Below, in pieces: positions 34,811-46,688 of a stretch of 64,000 bases of DNA (within the stretch, counting starts at the first letter, position 1; each line of letters starts with the position of its first letter). The stretch is taken from assembly GCA_016706545.1 (NCBI GenBank), contig JADJJK010000008.1, forward strand, positions 62,001 through 126,000, written 5' to 3'. This stretch comes from Myxococcales bacterium (GTDB taxonomy: Bacteria; Myxococcota_A; Polyangia; Haliangiales; Haliangiaceae). The notes under the pieces are model-generated. The model made no database searches, had not been told where the DNA came from, and saw nothing but the letters and a program-made list of their open reading frames with translations. A program made the position numbers and the translations under genes.

Positions 34811-36149
34811 CTATGGCACGTACTCGTCGGCGCCAAGATCGCACGCCGCGCCGGCGGGCCGCGCTTGTCCGTCGAGGTCTATCCCGGTACACGCGCCGCC
34901 AGCGTCTCGCACCAGCGCCGGGGTCTGGGAGGTCAGGTGAAAGTCCAGCGGCGGCAACACGGGCGAGCGGAAGCCCAGGTTGTTGGCGTCGGTGGGCAGG
35001 GCCAGGCTGTTGCCCAGCGCGCAGCCGCCGGGCGGTCCGACCTGGGTCGAGACGTCGAGCTTGAGGCCGCCGTTGCCGTCCGGCTCGCCGTTGTGGAAGA
35101 TCAGGTTGCCGCTGGCCGCTACCAGGGGCCCGCTGCACGACAAGCCGCTTCGGTAGACGCCGCCGCTCTCGTTGTAGACCACGGTGTTGCGCTCGAACCG
35201 GCTGCCGCTGGTGTTGGACAAGATGGCGACGCCGCCGAGTAAGCTGGACGGCGCGCGGGCGCGGCCGTTGTAGGCCATCACGTTGTCGGTGACCACGAAG
35301 GTGGTGTCAGGGCCCGCGATGGTCAGCCCGCCGCCGAGGTTGTCAAGGAGCACGGAGCGAGTGAGCTGCAAGGAGCCGCCGGCGATGGAGACGGCCCCGG
35401 CGGGGTTGTTGATGAACCGCATGGCGGTCAGCTCCACCGACGGGGAACCGCCGCCCGGCGGCACCAGCAGGCCGTAGCCGGTGGCCGTGTTGGGCGCATC
35501 GGCGATGGTCAGATCTCGGATCGAGAGCGAGGTGCCCGCGTCGCGAACCAGGATAGTGGCGCCGGTGCCGGCGCCGACGAGCCGGGATCCTGGCTCGGCC
35601 AACAACGTCACCTTGCGCCCGCCCTCGATGAGGAGCGACTCGGTGAAGGCGCCCGACAGCTTGAGCCACGGCCGCATGGTGGCGAGCGCGCGCGACAGGC
35701 TCGCGCACGGCGCGAGCTGGGTGCATGGCGCGGCGTCAGAGCTGCCCGCGGCGGCGTAGGCCACGCGCTCGGCGGGCGCGCACGAGCCGTCGGCCAGGCA
35801 GGCCTCGGAGGCGCAGTCGGCGTGGACGCTGCAGGCGCGGCAGCTCAGCTCGCCGCCGCACACCGGCGTCTGGCCGGTGCAGGCCGCGGCGCTGGCCGCC
35901 GTGCACTGCACGCAGGTCCCCGCGCCGCCGGCCTCGAGCAGGTTGCACACCGGCCGGTCTGCCGGGCAGCCGGCGTCGTTGCGGCATGGGATGGGGCGGT
36001 CATGACAGTAGTTGTTGGGCTGACCTTCGCAGTAGTACGGATCGCGCGCGGTGAGGCACCCGGCGAGGCACGCGGAGAAGAAGGCGAGGAAGCCGAGAGG
36101 AGCCGAGAGAGCCGAGAGGGCCGAGAGAGGATAAACGCGAGGGAGGCAA
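34811..36149 (-). CDS. Beta-helix lipoprotein with a frame break near its start
   Basis: A right-handed beta-helix surface protein. From about 36100 down one frame gives a lipoprotein signal ending in FFSACLAGC, then a Cys-rich region (YYCEGQPNNYC, PCRNDAGCPADRPVC, CSVHADCASEACL) typical of myxobacterial lipoproteins, then helix rungs (LLAEPGSRLVGAGTG, LTIADAPNTATGYG, RFERNTVVYNESGG) and the end CDLGADEYVP. That frame has no ATG, GTG or TTG before an upstream stop at 36152. A TTG at 36149 with AAAGGA at ideal distance is in a neighbouring frame, and a run of 9-10 base repeats (36091-36129) lies between. A change in repeat length would join the two. GTG 35950 is the first start in frame but would cut off the signal. 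I give the TTG as the probable start. Confidence 0.6.
36091..36129. repeat. Short repeat at the start of the beta-helix lipoprotein gene
   Basis: Four units of 9-10 bases, AGCCGAGAG with one added base, at 36091, 36101, 36111 and about 36121. Unit length is not a multiple of three, so gain or loss of a unit changes the frame of the lipoprotein. A second small repeat, GGAGTCAACGAA twice, lies at about 36172-36195. Confidence 0.7.
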
Positions 36150-36291
36150 AGCTAGGGTCCTTTGGTCTGAAGGGAGTCAACGAAGGAGTCAACGAGGGGG
36201 CAATGACGGAGGCGCCTTGGCGCGTGACGGTCGTACGAAGAAGCCAGGCGAGCTGACGAGGCGCGGCCAAGACGGCAGAGCGGCCCGAAGG

Positions 36292-37559
36292 TCAGAAGGA
36301 CGAGCTCCAGCTCACGAGCCAGAGCCGACGGCCGCGCGTGAGCTGCGCTGCCTGCGCGTCGCATCCCGCGTTGCACTGCGGCGAGTCGGTCAGCGCCGTG
36401 CGCCCCGCGCGCGCTGGCCAGATCCAGGCTCCCGCCGCGAGCATGGCCGCGCCGCCGACGCACAGCGCCACCCCGGCGGGCGCGGAGTCGAGCAGCTCCC
36501 TGCGATGTCGCCGCGTCGGATCTGGCGCGGCGTCTTCATCGAGCGCCCACAGCACCGCGCCGGCCAGGAGCGAGGTCGCGCCGCCCACGACGAGCGTCCA
36601 CGCCAGCTTGCGGCGCGCCGTGGTAGCGGGCCGCGGTGGGCGCCGCGCGGCGAGGGGGGCGCGCTGGTCTCGTGGGTGGGCGGGATCCCGTTGCTCTTCG
36701 TCGGCCAGCGCCAGCGACCGCCCGCGCACGTCAGGAGCGAGAGGCCCCAGGTGGGCGGGCTCTGCAACGAACGCCACGTCCACCTGCGCGCTCTTGCCCT
36801 CTTCCACATGCACCGTGCGCAGCTCGGAGCGGAAGCCGGAGAGCTGCAGAAACACGGTGTGGACGCCGGGGCTCGCCGCGATCTCGTTGTGGGGCGCGTC
36901 GATCATCCGCCCGTCCAGCCGGATGGTGGCTCCTGGCGGCCGCGTGCGGACGATGATCTTCGTCGCCGCGTTGCGCACCGCGCCCTCCGCGAGCAAGTGG
37001 CCGGCCAGCGCGCGCGCAGACCGCGCCAGCGCCGGCTCATCGCAGGGGCCGCAGTACCGGAAGTCCAAGGTGACGAGCCCGCTGGTCGCCGCCGCGAGCT
37101 GTCCGGTGAGCCGGAACTGGGCGTTGCCCTCACGCTGCACCTGGATCGCCATCACCTGCGCCAGGTACTGCGTGCTCACCAGCGGCGCCAGACACGGCCA
37201 CGGCGCTTCGCTGCGAAAGCAGGTGGTGATCCGGTCCTGCTCCTCGGTCGCCACCACCAGCAGCGGCCACCCGGCGGTGCGCAGCTCGGACTCCACGGCT
37301 TGCTGCACCACCGTGCGCTGGCGCGCGCTCGCGCTGCCCCACACCACCGCGGCGCCGGGAGCGCGGCGCAGCGGAAGGTCGGCCAGCGCGTCCGCGCCGA
37401 GGCCGAGCACCAGCGCTGTCCCGGCGAGCAGCGTCAGCGCCCAAGAGGCGCGCAGGGCGCGCGGGGCGCTGCGCCGGGGCCAGCGGCAGGACGAGGGCGA
37501 CGGGCCGACCCCAGGGTGGACACGCGACGACGAGGGGGGAACGGCTGTGGGGCGTGGGC

Positions 37560-37563
<4 letters not shown>
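36292..37563 (-). CDS. PEGA-domain membrane protein
   Basis: About 423 residues. ATG 37563 has CAGGAG upstream and overlaps the kinase stop as ATGA. A membrane or signal segment lies at residues 35-60 (ASWALTLLAGTALVLGLGADA). A domain of about 140 residues follows (VVQQAVESELRTAGWPLLVV, TCFRSEAPWPCLAPL), then a PEGA domain at about 225-300: IIVRTRPPGATIRLDGRMIDAPH, GVHTVFLQLSGFRSELRTVHV. Two more hydrophobic segments near the C-terminus (LVVGGATSLLAGAVLWAL, GVALCVGGAAMLAAGAWIW) form a hairpin. Probably periplasmic, anchored in the inner membrane, acting with the adjacent kinase. Confidence 0.75.
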
Positions 37564-40391
<2,828 letters not shown>

Positions 40392-40547
40392 CGCACGTCT
40401 TCGCTGGCGGGCGCACGGCCCGTGGTCGTTGCGCGAGAGTATGAATGAACTCGCGTGATGCAGAGAAGAGATATGTCGATCGTGTGCGCGGAAAATAGCA
40501 AATCAGCGGAGATGATATCGATTTGTATGTATGCCGAGAAACAATGA

Positions 40548-40584
40548 GTGGAGCGTCGTGATGGAGGGCGTCGTGACGCTCCAC
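40548..40584 (-). terminator. Hairpin downstream of the FHA gene
   Basis: A perfect 10-base inverted repeat, GTGGAGCGTC at 40548 and GACGCTCCAC at 40575, loop of 17 bases, starting 7 bases after the FHA gene's stop. On the minus strand it is followed by TCATTGTTTCT, only a weak T-run. Probably a transcription terminator; the remaining bases to 40392 are AT-richer and carry the kinase promoter region. Confidence 0.55.
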
Positions 40585-40590
40585 CGCGAG

Positions 40591-41712
40591 TCACTCGTTG
40601 GAAGGCAACGGCTCCACCGGCGTGCTGCCCAGGCTGGGCATGGCGCGGCGCCCGATCCACCGGCGCAAGGACACCGCCGCCATGTTCAAGAGATCCGCAG
40701 CGCCGAGCAGCGATCCAGCCGCGCGCAGCGCCACCAGCCGCCTGGTGCCCTTCTCGATCTCGTGCAAGGACGACGCGGAGTGCTCGCGGATCCAGTCGCG
40801 ATCTTCGGCGTAGAAGCGCACCGGGACGTTGAGGTCGATGGAGGCGTCGACGGTGTACTCATGGATGATGTGTGGCAGCTCGTCCTGCCGTCCCGACAGC
40901 GGCGGGATCGTGATCGGCACCGCCAGCAGCGTCTCGACGTCGTGGGCCGAGGTGTCACAGACGATGAGCTGGCACTGGGAGTCTGGATCGCGCAGCGCGG
41001 AGATGACCTTGAGGAAGTCCGAAGGCGGGCGCCCGCTGCGCACGCACAGCGAGCCGCCCCGCGCCGAGGCCAGCGCCTCCAGCCCGCTCTCGACGTTGGT
41101 CACGGAGCGGACATTTGCTTCCATGGACTGGCGACGGGGATCGCACAGCACGAACGGCCGCGCGGGGCCCAGGACGCGGCGGTGGAGATCGTGGGCCAGC
41201 GGAACCAGGTCCCCTTCTCCGCGCAGCACCAGCGGCGTGCGGCGGGCCTGGGACATGCGGATGGCGCGCATCGCCAGGTCGATGGTCTCGGCGTGCTCGC
41301 GGCCCCACCCCAGCAGGCGGCACAGGAAGCTCCGCAGCTCGATGAGCCGCAGGCTCTCCGCCACCAGGGTCAGCCCGCCGATGCCGATCTCGATGCCTGG
41401 ATCGAGCAGCGCGGTGGTCTGGCGCGATCCATCCACCCGCAGGCCGTTCTTGCTGCCTAGATCGAGGAGGCTCCAGCGCTCGCGTTCGCGCAGCAGCCGG
41501 GCGTGGTGACGTGAGATTCGCCGCGATGGGTCGTGCAGGCGAAACGCGCAGTCGTCGGCGGAGCCAACGAGCCAGGTGCCAAGCACATCGGGGAGCTCCG
41601 CTCGGGCCTCGGGCAAGCGGTGGAATCTGTCCGAGGCCCACTCGCGCAAGCGGATCACCTCATCATCAACGGTCCATTCGACGAACCTTGGGTCAGTCCT
41701 GGTGCTCATCAT
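40591..41712 (-). CDS. FHA-domain protein with degenerate sigma-54 ATPase domain
   Basis: About 373 residues. ATG 41712 (followed by a second ATG) has AAGGAG 12 bases upstream. FHA domain at about 45-110: GSADDCAFRL, SRRISRHHARLL, LDLGSKNGLRVDG, which bind phosphothreonine. It is followed by a domain that aligns in outline with sigma-54 activators, but the Walker A is LRGEGDLVP, GAFTGA is absent, the Walker B region reads GGSLCVRSGRPP, and only IPPLSGRQDELP recalls PPLRERxxDI. So it cannot hydrolyse ATP or drive sigma-54 in the usual way. It ends in a hydrophobic-basic helix, with no clear HTH. Next to a double kinase, it is likely to read kinase output. Confidence 0.72.
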   Translation of the reverse strand: MMSTRTDPRFVEWTVDDEVIRLREWASDRFHRLPEARAELPDVLGTWLVGSADDCAFRLHDPSRRISRHHARLLRERERWSLLDLGSKNGLRVDGSRQTTALLDPGIEIGIGGLTLVAESLRLIELRSFLCRLLGWGREHAETIDLAMRAIRMSQARRTPLVLRGEGDLVPLAHDLHRRVLGPARPFVLCDPRRQSMEANVRSVTNVESGLEALASARGGSLCVRSGRPPSDFLKVISALRDPDSQCQLIVCDTSAHDVETLLAVPITIPPLSGRQDELPHIIHEYTVDASIDLNVPVRFYAEDRDWIREHSASSLHEIEKGTRRLVALRAAGSLLGAADLLNMAAVSLRRWIGRRAMPSLGSTPVEPLPSNE

Positions 41713-41759
41713 ATCGGGATCTGTCTCCTTGGCTCCATGGCAGACGGGGCGGAGCCGGT

Positions 41760-43505
41760 CTAGAAGTGCCAACCCAGCGTGGCCAGCGCGCCGCGGCCCG
41801 CGGGAGCGAACGAAGTCGGTGCGAACGAAGACGGCAAGAACGAAGAGGAGAACGACGTCGGTGAAAACGAAGACGGGAACGACGAGGAGAACGACGAAGA
41901 GAACGAAGACGAGAACGACAGCCACAACGAAGGCCGAGCCGAGGGCCAACGTGGGCGCAGACGTGTCGGCCGGTTCGAGCGCCTCTCGCCCCTGGCCAGC
42001 GCGCCTGCGGTGCCATCTCTGGCCGGCGAGCGGAGACTCGCGGCGGCTCGCCGGGCGTCCAGGTGGAGCAGCGCCCCGATGCCGGAAGATACTAGACCAC
42101 TTGTGATCAGCGCGACAGCCCAGGCCATCGCGGCGGGATCTCTTCCGCATCCCGCGTCTTGCGCGTCCTGCTCGCAGTCCGCGTTCCAGCCAAGGGCCGC
42201 GGTGGTGATCCCGGCGCCGATCGCGGCGACTCCCAGGCCGCCCAAGCCCCAGCTCACCCAGCTCACCGACGGAGGGATGGCGGTCGCGGGCGTCGTGTGT
42301 TGTGTCGCGCCGCCGGCGGGGTGCTGCGGCGTGCCGCCAGCGGGGGCGCGGAGGATCGGGCGGGGCAGGCGCGGTGCGCCGCGGAGCCCAGCGCCTTCGG
42401 CGGGGCTCGCCAGCTCGGCCCCGTGGTCTGCGGTGGCCAGAAAGGCGGCGAAGCGACGGAGGCTGATGGAGGTCACGCTGGCGAGCGGTATCGCGCCGCT
42501 GCGCAGCCGGCGGCCGGTGGCCTTCTCGTGGACCACGCCCCACAGCGCGGGCCCGCGCTCGGTGTCGCGCACCGCCACGAAGATGGCGTCGTGAAAGGCG
42601 AGTCGCTTCGCGAGCAGACGATAGAGGGGGGCGCCCGCTCGGGCGTGGCCGGTGGGCGCGCGCAGCCCTATCCACGCTCTCGACGAAACGAAGGCGGCGT
42701 CCACGGTCCAGTCGATGAGCAGCCGAGTCTGCTCGTTGCCGTGGACCGCCACGCGATACAAGCGCGCGGCCGTGCCCACCACCACGAGCACGCGGTAGGC
42801 GCCGGGGAACACGTCCGAGGCGAAGGCGCCGCCGCGGCCGCGGCCGTACTCGTTGATGTAGATGCGGGCGTTCGGATCCGAGACATCGATGAGCAGGCTT
42901 CCGCGCGCGCCGGCCTCCAGCGCGCGCCGCGTGTCGCTGTAGAGCGACTCGCCGCGCCGGCCAAACGCCGCGCGCGTCAGCGGCTGTTCTGGATAGCTTC
43001 GAATCTGCTCGGCCATCGCGGACGCCGCGCCTTCGCTCTCGCCCAGCCGCGCGCGCGCCAGCGCCAGCGACGCCAGGGCCTGCGTCATCCACTGGCGTGA
43101 GGTCGCGTCTCCGACGACCAGCGCGGGGTTGCGGTAGGCCACCGTCAGCGCCGCCTCGAGCTGCTGCTCGGCGGCGCGGAAGCTGCCGCGCAGATAGGAC
43201 CGCACGCCCGCCTCGAGCTGCGCGATGAGCTCCGCCAGGGTCAGCGTGGGATCCCAGCGTCCGTCGAGCGGCAGGAGCTCGTTGCGCAGCTCAGCGAGCT
43301 CTTGCGGCTCGGTGACCACGTCGTGGGCGCGCAGGTGCTGCCGCAGCTCTTGCAGGACGGGCTCGAGCTGGCTTGGTCGTTGTCCCTCGTGGGCCTCCAG
43401 CAGGACCAGCGAGGACGCGGTGGCTGGCGTCGCGCCGAGCCACAGCGACACGACCACGAGCGTGGCGCGCATCGGCGCGGCAGCCGTCTTGGCCGGGGGC
43501 CTCAT
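41760..43505 (-). CDS. Secreted or membrane PEGA-like protein with Ser/Phe repeat tail
   Basis: 581 residues. Signal peptide in the first 31 (ATLVVVSLWLGATPATAS); an internal methionine at 43472 is an alternative start. Residues 40-190: helical, TPR-like (FRAAEQQLEAALTVAYRN, QALASLALARARLG). Residues 205-260: PEGA-like (SLLIDVSDPNARIYINEYGRG, GAYRVLVVV). Two membrane segments near 430-500 (VSWGLGGLGVAAIGAGITTA, VALITSGLVSSGIGALLHL). The tail, residues 530-570, is FSSSFSSSFSSSFPSSF-type repeats, and the last residues ATLGWHF end in an aromatic like outer-membrane proteins. The gene shares orientation with the FHA and kinase genes. Confidence 0.68.
   Translation of the reverse strand: MRPPAKTAAAPMRATLVVVSLWLGATPATASSLVLLEAHEGQRPSQLEPVLQELRQHLRAHDVVTEPQELAELRNELLPLDGRWDPTLTLAELIAQLEAGVRSYLRGSFRAAEQQLEAALTVAYRNPALVVGDATSRQWMTQALASLALARARLGESEGAASAMAEQIRSYPEQPLTRAAFGRRGESLYSDTRRALEAGARGSLLIDVSDPNARIYINEYGRGRGGAFASDVFPGAYRVLVVVGTAARLYRVAVHGNEQTRLLIDWTVDAAFVSSRAWIGLRAPTGHARAGAPLYRLLAKRLAFHDAIFVAVRDTERGPALWGVVHEKATGRRLRSGAIPLASVTSISLRRFAAFLATADHGAELASPAEGAGLRGAPRLPRPILRAPAGGTPQHPAGGATQHTTPATAIPPSVSWVSWGLGGLGVAAIGAGITTAALGWNADCEQDAQDAGCGRDPAAMAWAVALITSGLVSSGIGALLHLDARRAAASLRSPARDGTAGALARGERRSNRPTRLRPRWPSARPSLWLSFSSSFSSSFSSSFPSSFSPTSFSSSFLPSSFAPTSFAPAGRGALATLGWHF
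41811..41940. repeat. Imperfect GAACGA-type repeats in the 3' end of the PEGA-like gene
   Basis: About 120 bases of GAACGAAGACG, GAACGACGAGGA and related 6-15 base units. On the minus strand they code the Ser/Phe repeat tail of the gene at 41760-43505. It is purine-rich on the plus strand, unlike its surroundings. Confidence 0.7.
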
Positions 43506-43817
43506 GCGCGCAGTATGCGGATTTGGCTCTGTACTGGGAAGACCGCGTGTGATGGATTGCTATGGTCATATGATATATCGATTATGTAGTAGAGCTTTGA
43601 TATCTAATGATCAGCGACGCTCCACCTGATGGTTCGGCGCTGACGCTGCTGACTGCCGAGTCGCGGCTGCGTCTGTGCTGCGTCCGGCTTTGCGTCTGTG
43701 CTGCGCACGAGCGCGGGCACCTTGCGCAGCGTGGTCGCCGCGCGCGTCCGGTGGCGAGTGTTTGCTGGCCCACAGATGTCGCGGCGCGATCGGGGCTCAT
43801 GTGGTAACCATGCCTTC
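43506..43817. promoter_or_regulatory. Divergent promoter region with AT-rich core
   Basis: 312 bases between divergent starts. Positions 43550-43612 are strongly AT-rich (TGGTCATATGATATATCGATTATG) in a region otherwise near 70% GC. No gene fits. It likely holds the promoters for the PEGA-like gene and the OmpA-like gene. No specific -35/-10 pair is certain. Confidence 0.45.
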
Positions 43818-44360
43818 ATGAGCCTGTTTTCGACGACCTTGAGTGTTGCCGTGCTGGTCGCGCTTGGCGGCTGCGGCAGCAAGCCTGCGCCCAAAGCCGC
43901 GGACAAGAAGATCGCGCCGGAGGTCAAGGCGCCCACCAAAGAGGAAGAGGTTGCGCCGGTCGAGACCACCCCGGTGAGCCCGTCACTGGCGGTGTCACCG
44001 GATCTGGCGAAGCTGTGTACGCTGACGCGCCAGGACGGCGTCCCGCCGACCTTCGACTACGACAAGGCGGAGCTGTCGACGGAGGATCGCGAGGTGCTCC
44101 AGCAGCTCGCCACCTGCCTGACGGTGGGCGCGGCCAAGGACAAGGAGCTCTCGCTCATCGGGCGCGCGGACCCTCGCGGCACCGAGGAGTACAACCTGGG
44201 CCTCGGCGCGCGGCGCGCGCACGTGGTGGGCGTCTATCTGCAGCGGCTGGGGGTGGCGGCGGAGCGGCTGGGCGAGACCACGCGCGGCGCCATCGACGCC
44301 AGCGGCAAGGACGAGGAGACCTGGCGCCGCGATCGCCGCGTGGACCTGGAGCTGCGCTGA
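43818..44360 (+). CDS. OmpA/Pal-like lipoprotein
   Basis: About 180 residues. ATG 43818 opens a lipoprotein signal with AVLVALGGC (cysteine near residue 19), then a Lys/Pro/Glu linker that could span the periplasm. The OmpA-like domain covers about 65-180: PPTFDYDKAELSTEDREVLQQLATCL, LSLIGRADPRGTEEYNLGLGARRAHVVGVYL, and RDRRVDLEL at the end. The aspartate and arginine that grip diaminopimelate are present (GRADPRG, RRVD). Likely anchors the outer membrane to peptidoglycan. Its last 127 bases overlap the convergent nsrR-like frame. Confidence 0.82.
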   Translation: MSLFSTTLSVAVLVALGGCGSKPAPKAADKKIAPEVKAPTKEEEVAPVETTPVSPSLAVSPDLAKLCTLTRQDGVPPTFDYDKAELSTEDREVLQQLATCLTVGAAKDKELSLIGRADPRGTEEYNLGLGARRAHVVGVYLQRLGVAAERLGETTRGAIDASGKDEETWRRDRRVDLELR

Positions 44361-44926
44361 CCGCGCCCCCCGCTCTTCGAAGCGGCGTTGGTGGCGCGCG
44401 GCCTGGCGGCGACCGCCTTGGTCTTGGCCGGAGTCTTGGTTTTGGCCTTGGCCTTGGCCGGGGTCTTGGCCACGCGCCGGGTCAGCGCGCCGACGGGGAT
44501 GAAGAACGAGGACAACGTGGGGCCAGATTGACGCAGGACATCGGCGATGGTGTAGCGGTTGAGCGACGCGAGGAAGGCGTCTAGCGCGTCGCCGATGATC
44601 GGCGACAGCCCGCATCTGGGCGCGATGGGGCACGTGTTGGTCGCCGGGTCGAAGCACTCGACGATGCGCAGCTCTGGCTCGAGCGAGCGGATGACCTCAC
44701 CGATGCGGATCGCGGTGGTGGGGCGCGCGAGCGTCAGCCCGCCGGAGCGGCCCATGGTCAGGCGAATGAAGCCGGCGTCTCGAAGCGACTGGGCGACTCG
44801 AACCAGGTGGTTCTTCGAGATGCCGTAGGCACGTCCGATCTCCGTGGTGGACACCACGCGGTCGGGCGCCGCAGCGAGGTAGACCAGGGTGCGGAGACCG
44901 TAGTCGGCGTGAAGCGTGAGTCGCAC
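44234..44926 (-). CDS. nsrR: NsrR-like Rrf2 family regulator
   Basis: Residues 1-140 are an Rrf2 repressor: MRLTLHADYGLRTLVYLA, the winged helix TEIGRAYGISKNHLVRVAQSL, RSGGLTLARP, and the three-cysteine cluster site ECFDPATNTCPIAPRC (C-x7-C-x5-C), as in NsrR, whose iron-sulfur cluster senses nitric oxide. The C-terminus continues as a Lys/Ala tail (AKTPAKAKAKTKTPAKTK) and then Arg/Ser-rich sequence that overlaps the convergent OmpA-like gene; this last part may be out of frame or recently extended. It lies 309 bases after the reductase and truncated haemoglobin genes, the expected NsrR targets. Confidence 0.8.
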   Translation of the reverse strand: MRLTLHADYGLRTLVYLAAAPDRVVSTTEIGRAYGISKNHLVRVAQSLRDAGFIRLTMGRSGGLTLARPTTAIRIGEVIRSLEPELRIVECFDPATNTCPIAPRCGLSPIIGDALDAFLASLNRYTIADVLRQSGPTLSSFFIPVGALTRRVAKTPAKAKAKTKTPAKTKAVAARPRATNAASKSGGRGQRSSRSTRRSRRQVSSSLPLASMAPRVVSPSRSAATPSRCR

Positions 44927-45097
44927 CGGCGGACCATAGCAACTTTGGTGCGCAACGCTGTCCTTTGGCGAGCCTGGCCAGGCGGAGATCCCACCGGAGG
45001 GCGGCGAGGTCGGCGAGGCCGCCTCACCGGGCAGGCGCCGCTAGCTGGGCGCCCGGGCGCAACCGCGCGCCCTCGGAGCCCTGGTCGGGCGACGCCG

Positions 45098-45198
45098 AAG
45101 GCCTGCCGAAGACCTGCCGAAGACCTGCCGAAGACCGTCGAGGCCAGCGGAGGACCGCCGAGGATCGCCGAGGACCGCCGAACCGCCGAAGCTGGCGC
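45098..45198. repeat. 11-bp tandem repeat between reductase and nsrR
   Basis: Three perfect ACCTGCCGAAG units near 45104-45136, then related GAGGACCGCCGA-type units to about 45195. They fill much of the 309-base gap between the reductase stop and the nsrR start. No gene is seen. GCAAC motifs at 44940 and 44953, just before nsrR, resemble half of the putative operator at 46689. Confidence 0.65.
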
Positions 45199-45235
45199 GC
45201 CGGACAGGCCGCCGCCGGTGAGGCCCTCCCAGCGG

Positions 45236-46240
45236 CTACCTGGTCGAAGCGGCCGGTGGGGCAGTCGGAACGAAGGCATCTGCGGCAATATCACGCAGGG
45301 ACGTTCCGGCGAGGTACAGCTTGCGTTTGAGCAACGCGACGATCTCGGGCGCCCCGCAGAGAAACGCGCGCATCCCCGAAGTCGAGGGCAGGTGACGGGC
45401 GATGACCTCGTCGAGCGGTCCAAGCTCCAGCTCTGGCGGCGCCGCGCTCATGGAGCGGCTGTCCGGCTCGGCGCGGACCGCGCTGGGGACATAGCGCAAC
45501 CCCGGATGGGTCGCGGCGAGCTGGCGCAGCTCCTCTACCAGGTACAGGTCCCCTGGCGTGAGGGCGCCGTGAAAGAGGTAGATGGGCCCGCGGTGGTTGG
45601 CGCTCAGCGCGTCATGCAAGACGCCCCAGAGCGGCGCGAGCCCGGTGCCGGTGCCAGCCAGGAGCAGCGGATCCTCCGGTCGGCCCGGCACATAGATGCA
45701 GTGTCCAAGCGGGCCTTGCACCAGCAGCGGATCTCCAGGCGCGGCGTCGTCGCAGAGATAGGGGCTCAGCGCGCCCCCGGGCACGCGGCGCACGTGCAGC
45801 TCCAGGATGCCAGGCGCCGGTAGCGCGGCGATGGAGTAGCTGCGCGCGGTGTGGCCGCGGTGCAGCGTGACGTACTGGCCAGCCGTCGCGGGCAGCTCCC
45901 CGAGCAAGCGCACGAACACCCGCGCCACCGTCGGGGACAGCGCGGCGCGCTCCTCGATCTGCGCCGCGACCCGCGCGCCCTCGCCGAGCGGCTCCACCAC
46001 CAGATCTCCGGACACCTCCGCGCGACAGGCGTGAAAGTATCCCTGCGCGCGCCACGCATCGCGCAGCCCGACCTGAGCCTGCGCTGGTGGCTGGCCCTCG
46101 GTCGCGCGCACGATGCACGCGCCGCAGGCCCCGACGCGGCAGGCGTGCGCGATCGGCTCGCCGCCCTCGAGCAGCACGTCGAGCACGGTCTGCCCGGCGC
46201 GCGCCTCGTGGACCCGCCCTTGATAGATGATGCGAGGCAT
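45236..46240 (-). CDS. 2Fe-2S ferredoxin / FAD / NAD(P) oxidoreductase
   Basis: 334 residues, class IB reductase like BenC or MmoC. N-terminal plant-type ferredoxin with cluster cysteines HACRVGACGACIVRA and a distal FHACRAE. FAD domain: RSYSIAALP (RxYS binds FAD) and GGALSPYL. NAD domain: LLLAGTGTGLAPLWG and FLCGAPEIV near the end. It moves electrons from NAD(P)H to a partner. It lies 34 bases after the truncated haemoglobin, so it most likely re-reduces that haem; the Rieske oxygenase at 53026 is another possible partner. Confidence 0.85.
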   Translation of the reverse strand: MPRIIYQGRVHEARAGQTVLDVLLEGGEPIAHACRVGACGACIVRATEGQPPAQAQVGLRDAWRAQGYFHACRAEVSGDLVVEPLGEGARVAAQIEERAALSPTVARVFVRLLGELPATAGQYVTLHRGHTARSYSIAALPAPGILELHVRRVPGGALSPYLCDDAAPGDPLLVQGPLGHCIYVPGRPEDPLLLAGTGTGLAPLWGVLHDALSANHRGPIYLFHGALTPGDLYLVEELRQLAATHPGLRYVPSAVRAEPDSRSMSAAPPELELGPLDEVIARHLPSTSGMRAFLCGAPEIVALLKRKLYLAGTSLRDIAADAFVPTAPPAASTR

Positions 46241-46274
46241 CGCCTTGGCCTCCGCGCGTGGGCTTGCCGCCGCG

Positions 46275-46640
46275 CTATCGACCCAGGATGTCGTTGCGCG
46301 TGGTCTCCGCCGTCTTGCCGACCTCTTCGATGAGGTGCTGCGGCACGCCCAGCTCCTTGAGCGTGGCGCCCAGGTGCTCGATCACGGCGTCGAAGTGCGA
46401 GTCATTGAGGCCGCGCGTCACCAGGGCCGCATGCGCGCTGCGCATGTCGCGGCCGGTGTAGGCGTTGGGGCCACCAAACACCATGGTCAGGAAGGCCTTC
46501 TGCTTGGCAGCTTGGCGATCCATGTCGGTGCTGTCGAAGAAGGAGGAGATCCGGGGGTCGGCCAGGACCTTGCGATAGAAGAGATCGACCGCGGCGTTCA
46601 TCGCCGGCTCACCGCCGAGTTGCTCGTAGACCGTTGCCAT
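46275..46640 (-). CDS. Group I truncated haemoglobin
   Basis: 121 residues from ATG 46640 with GGAG upstream. Seen: MATVYEQLGGEPAMNAAVDLFYRKVLADP, FFDSTDMDRQAAKQKAFLTMVFGG, and DMRSAHAALVTRGL with the proximal histidine; full family length. Group I (N-type) proteins bind oxygen and turn nitric oxide into nitrate. With a reductase just downstream, an NsrR-like repressor nearby and an inverted repeat upstream, it is probably part of a nitric-oxide detoxification operon. Confidence 0.88.
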   Translation of the reverse strand: MATVYEQLGGEPAMNAAVDLFYRKVLADPRISSFFDSTDMDRQAAKQKAFLTMVFGGPNAYTGRDMRSAHAALVTRGLNDSHFDAVIEHLGATLKELGVPQHLIEEVGKTAETTRNDILGR

Positions 46641-46688
46641 GTTCGCACTCCAAAGGTTGGAAACTGGAAATGCACTTCGAATATCAAT

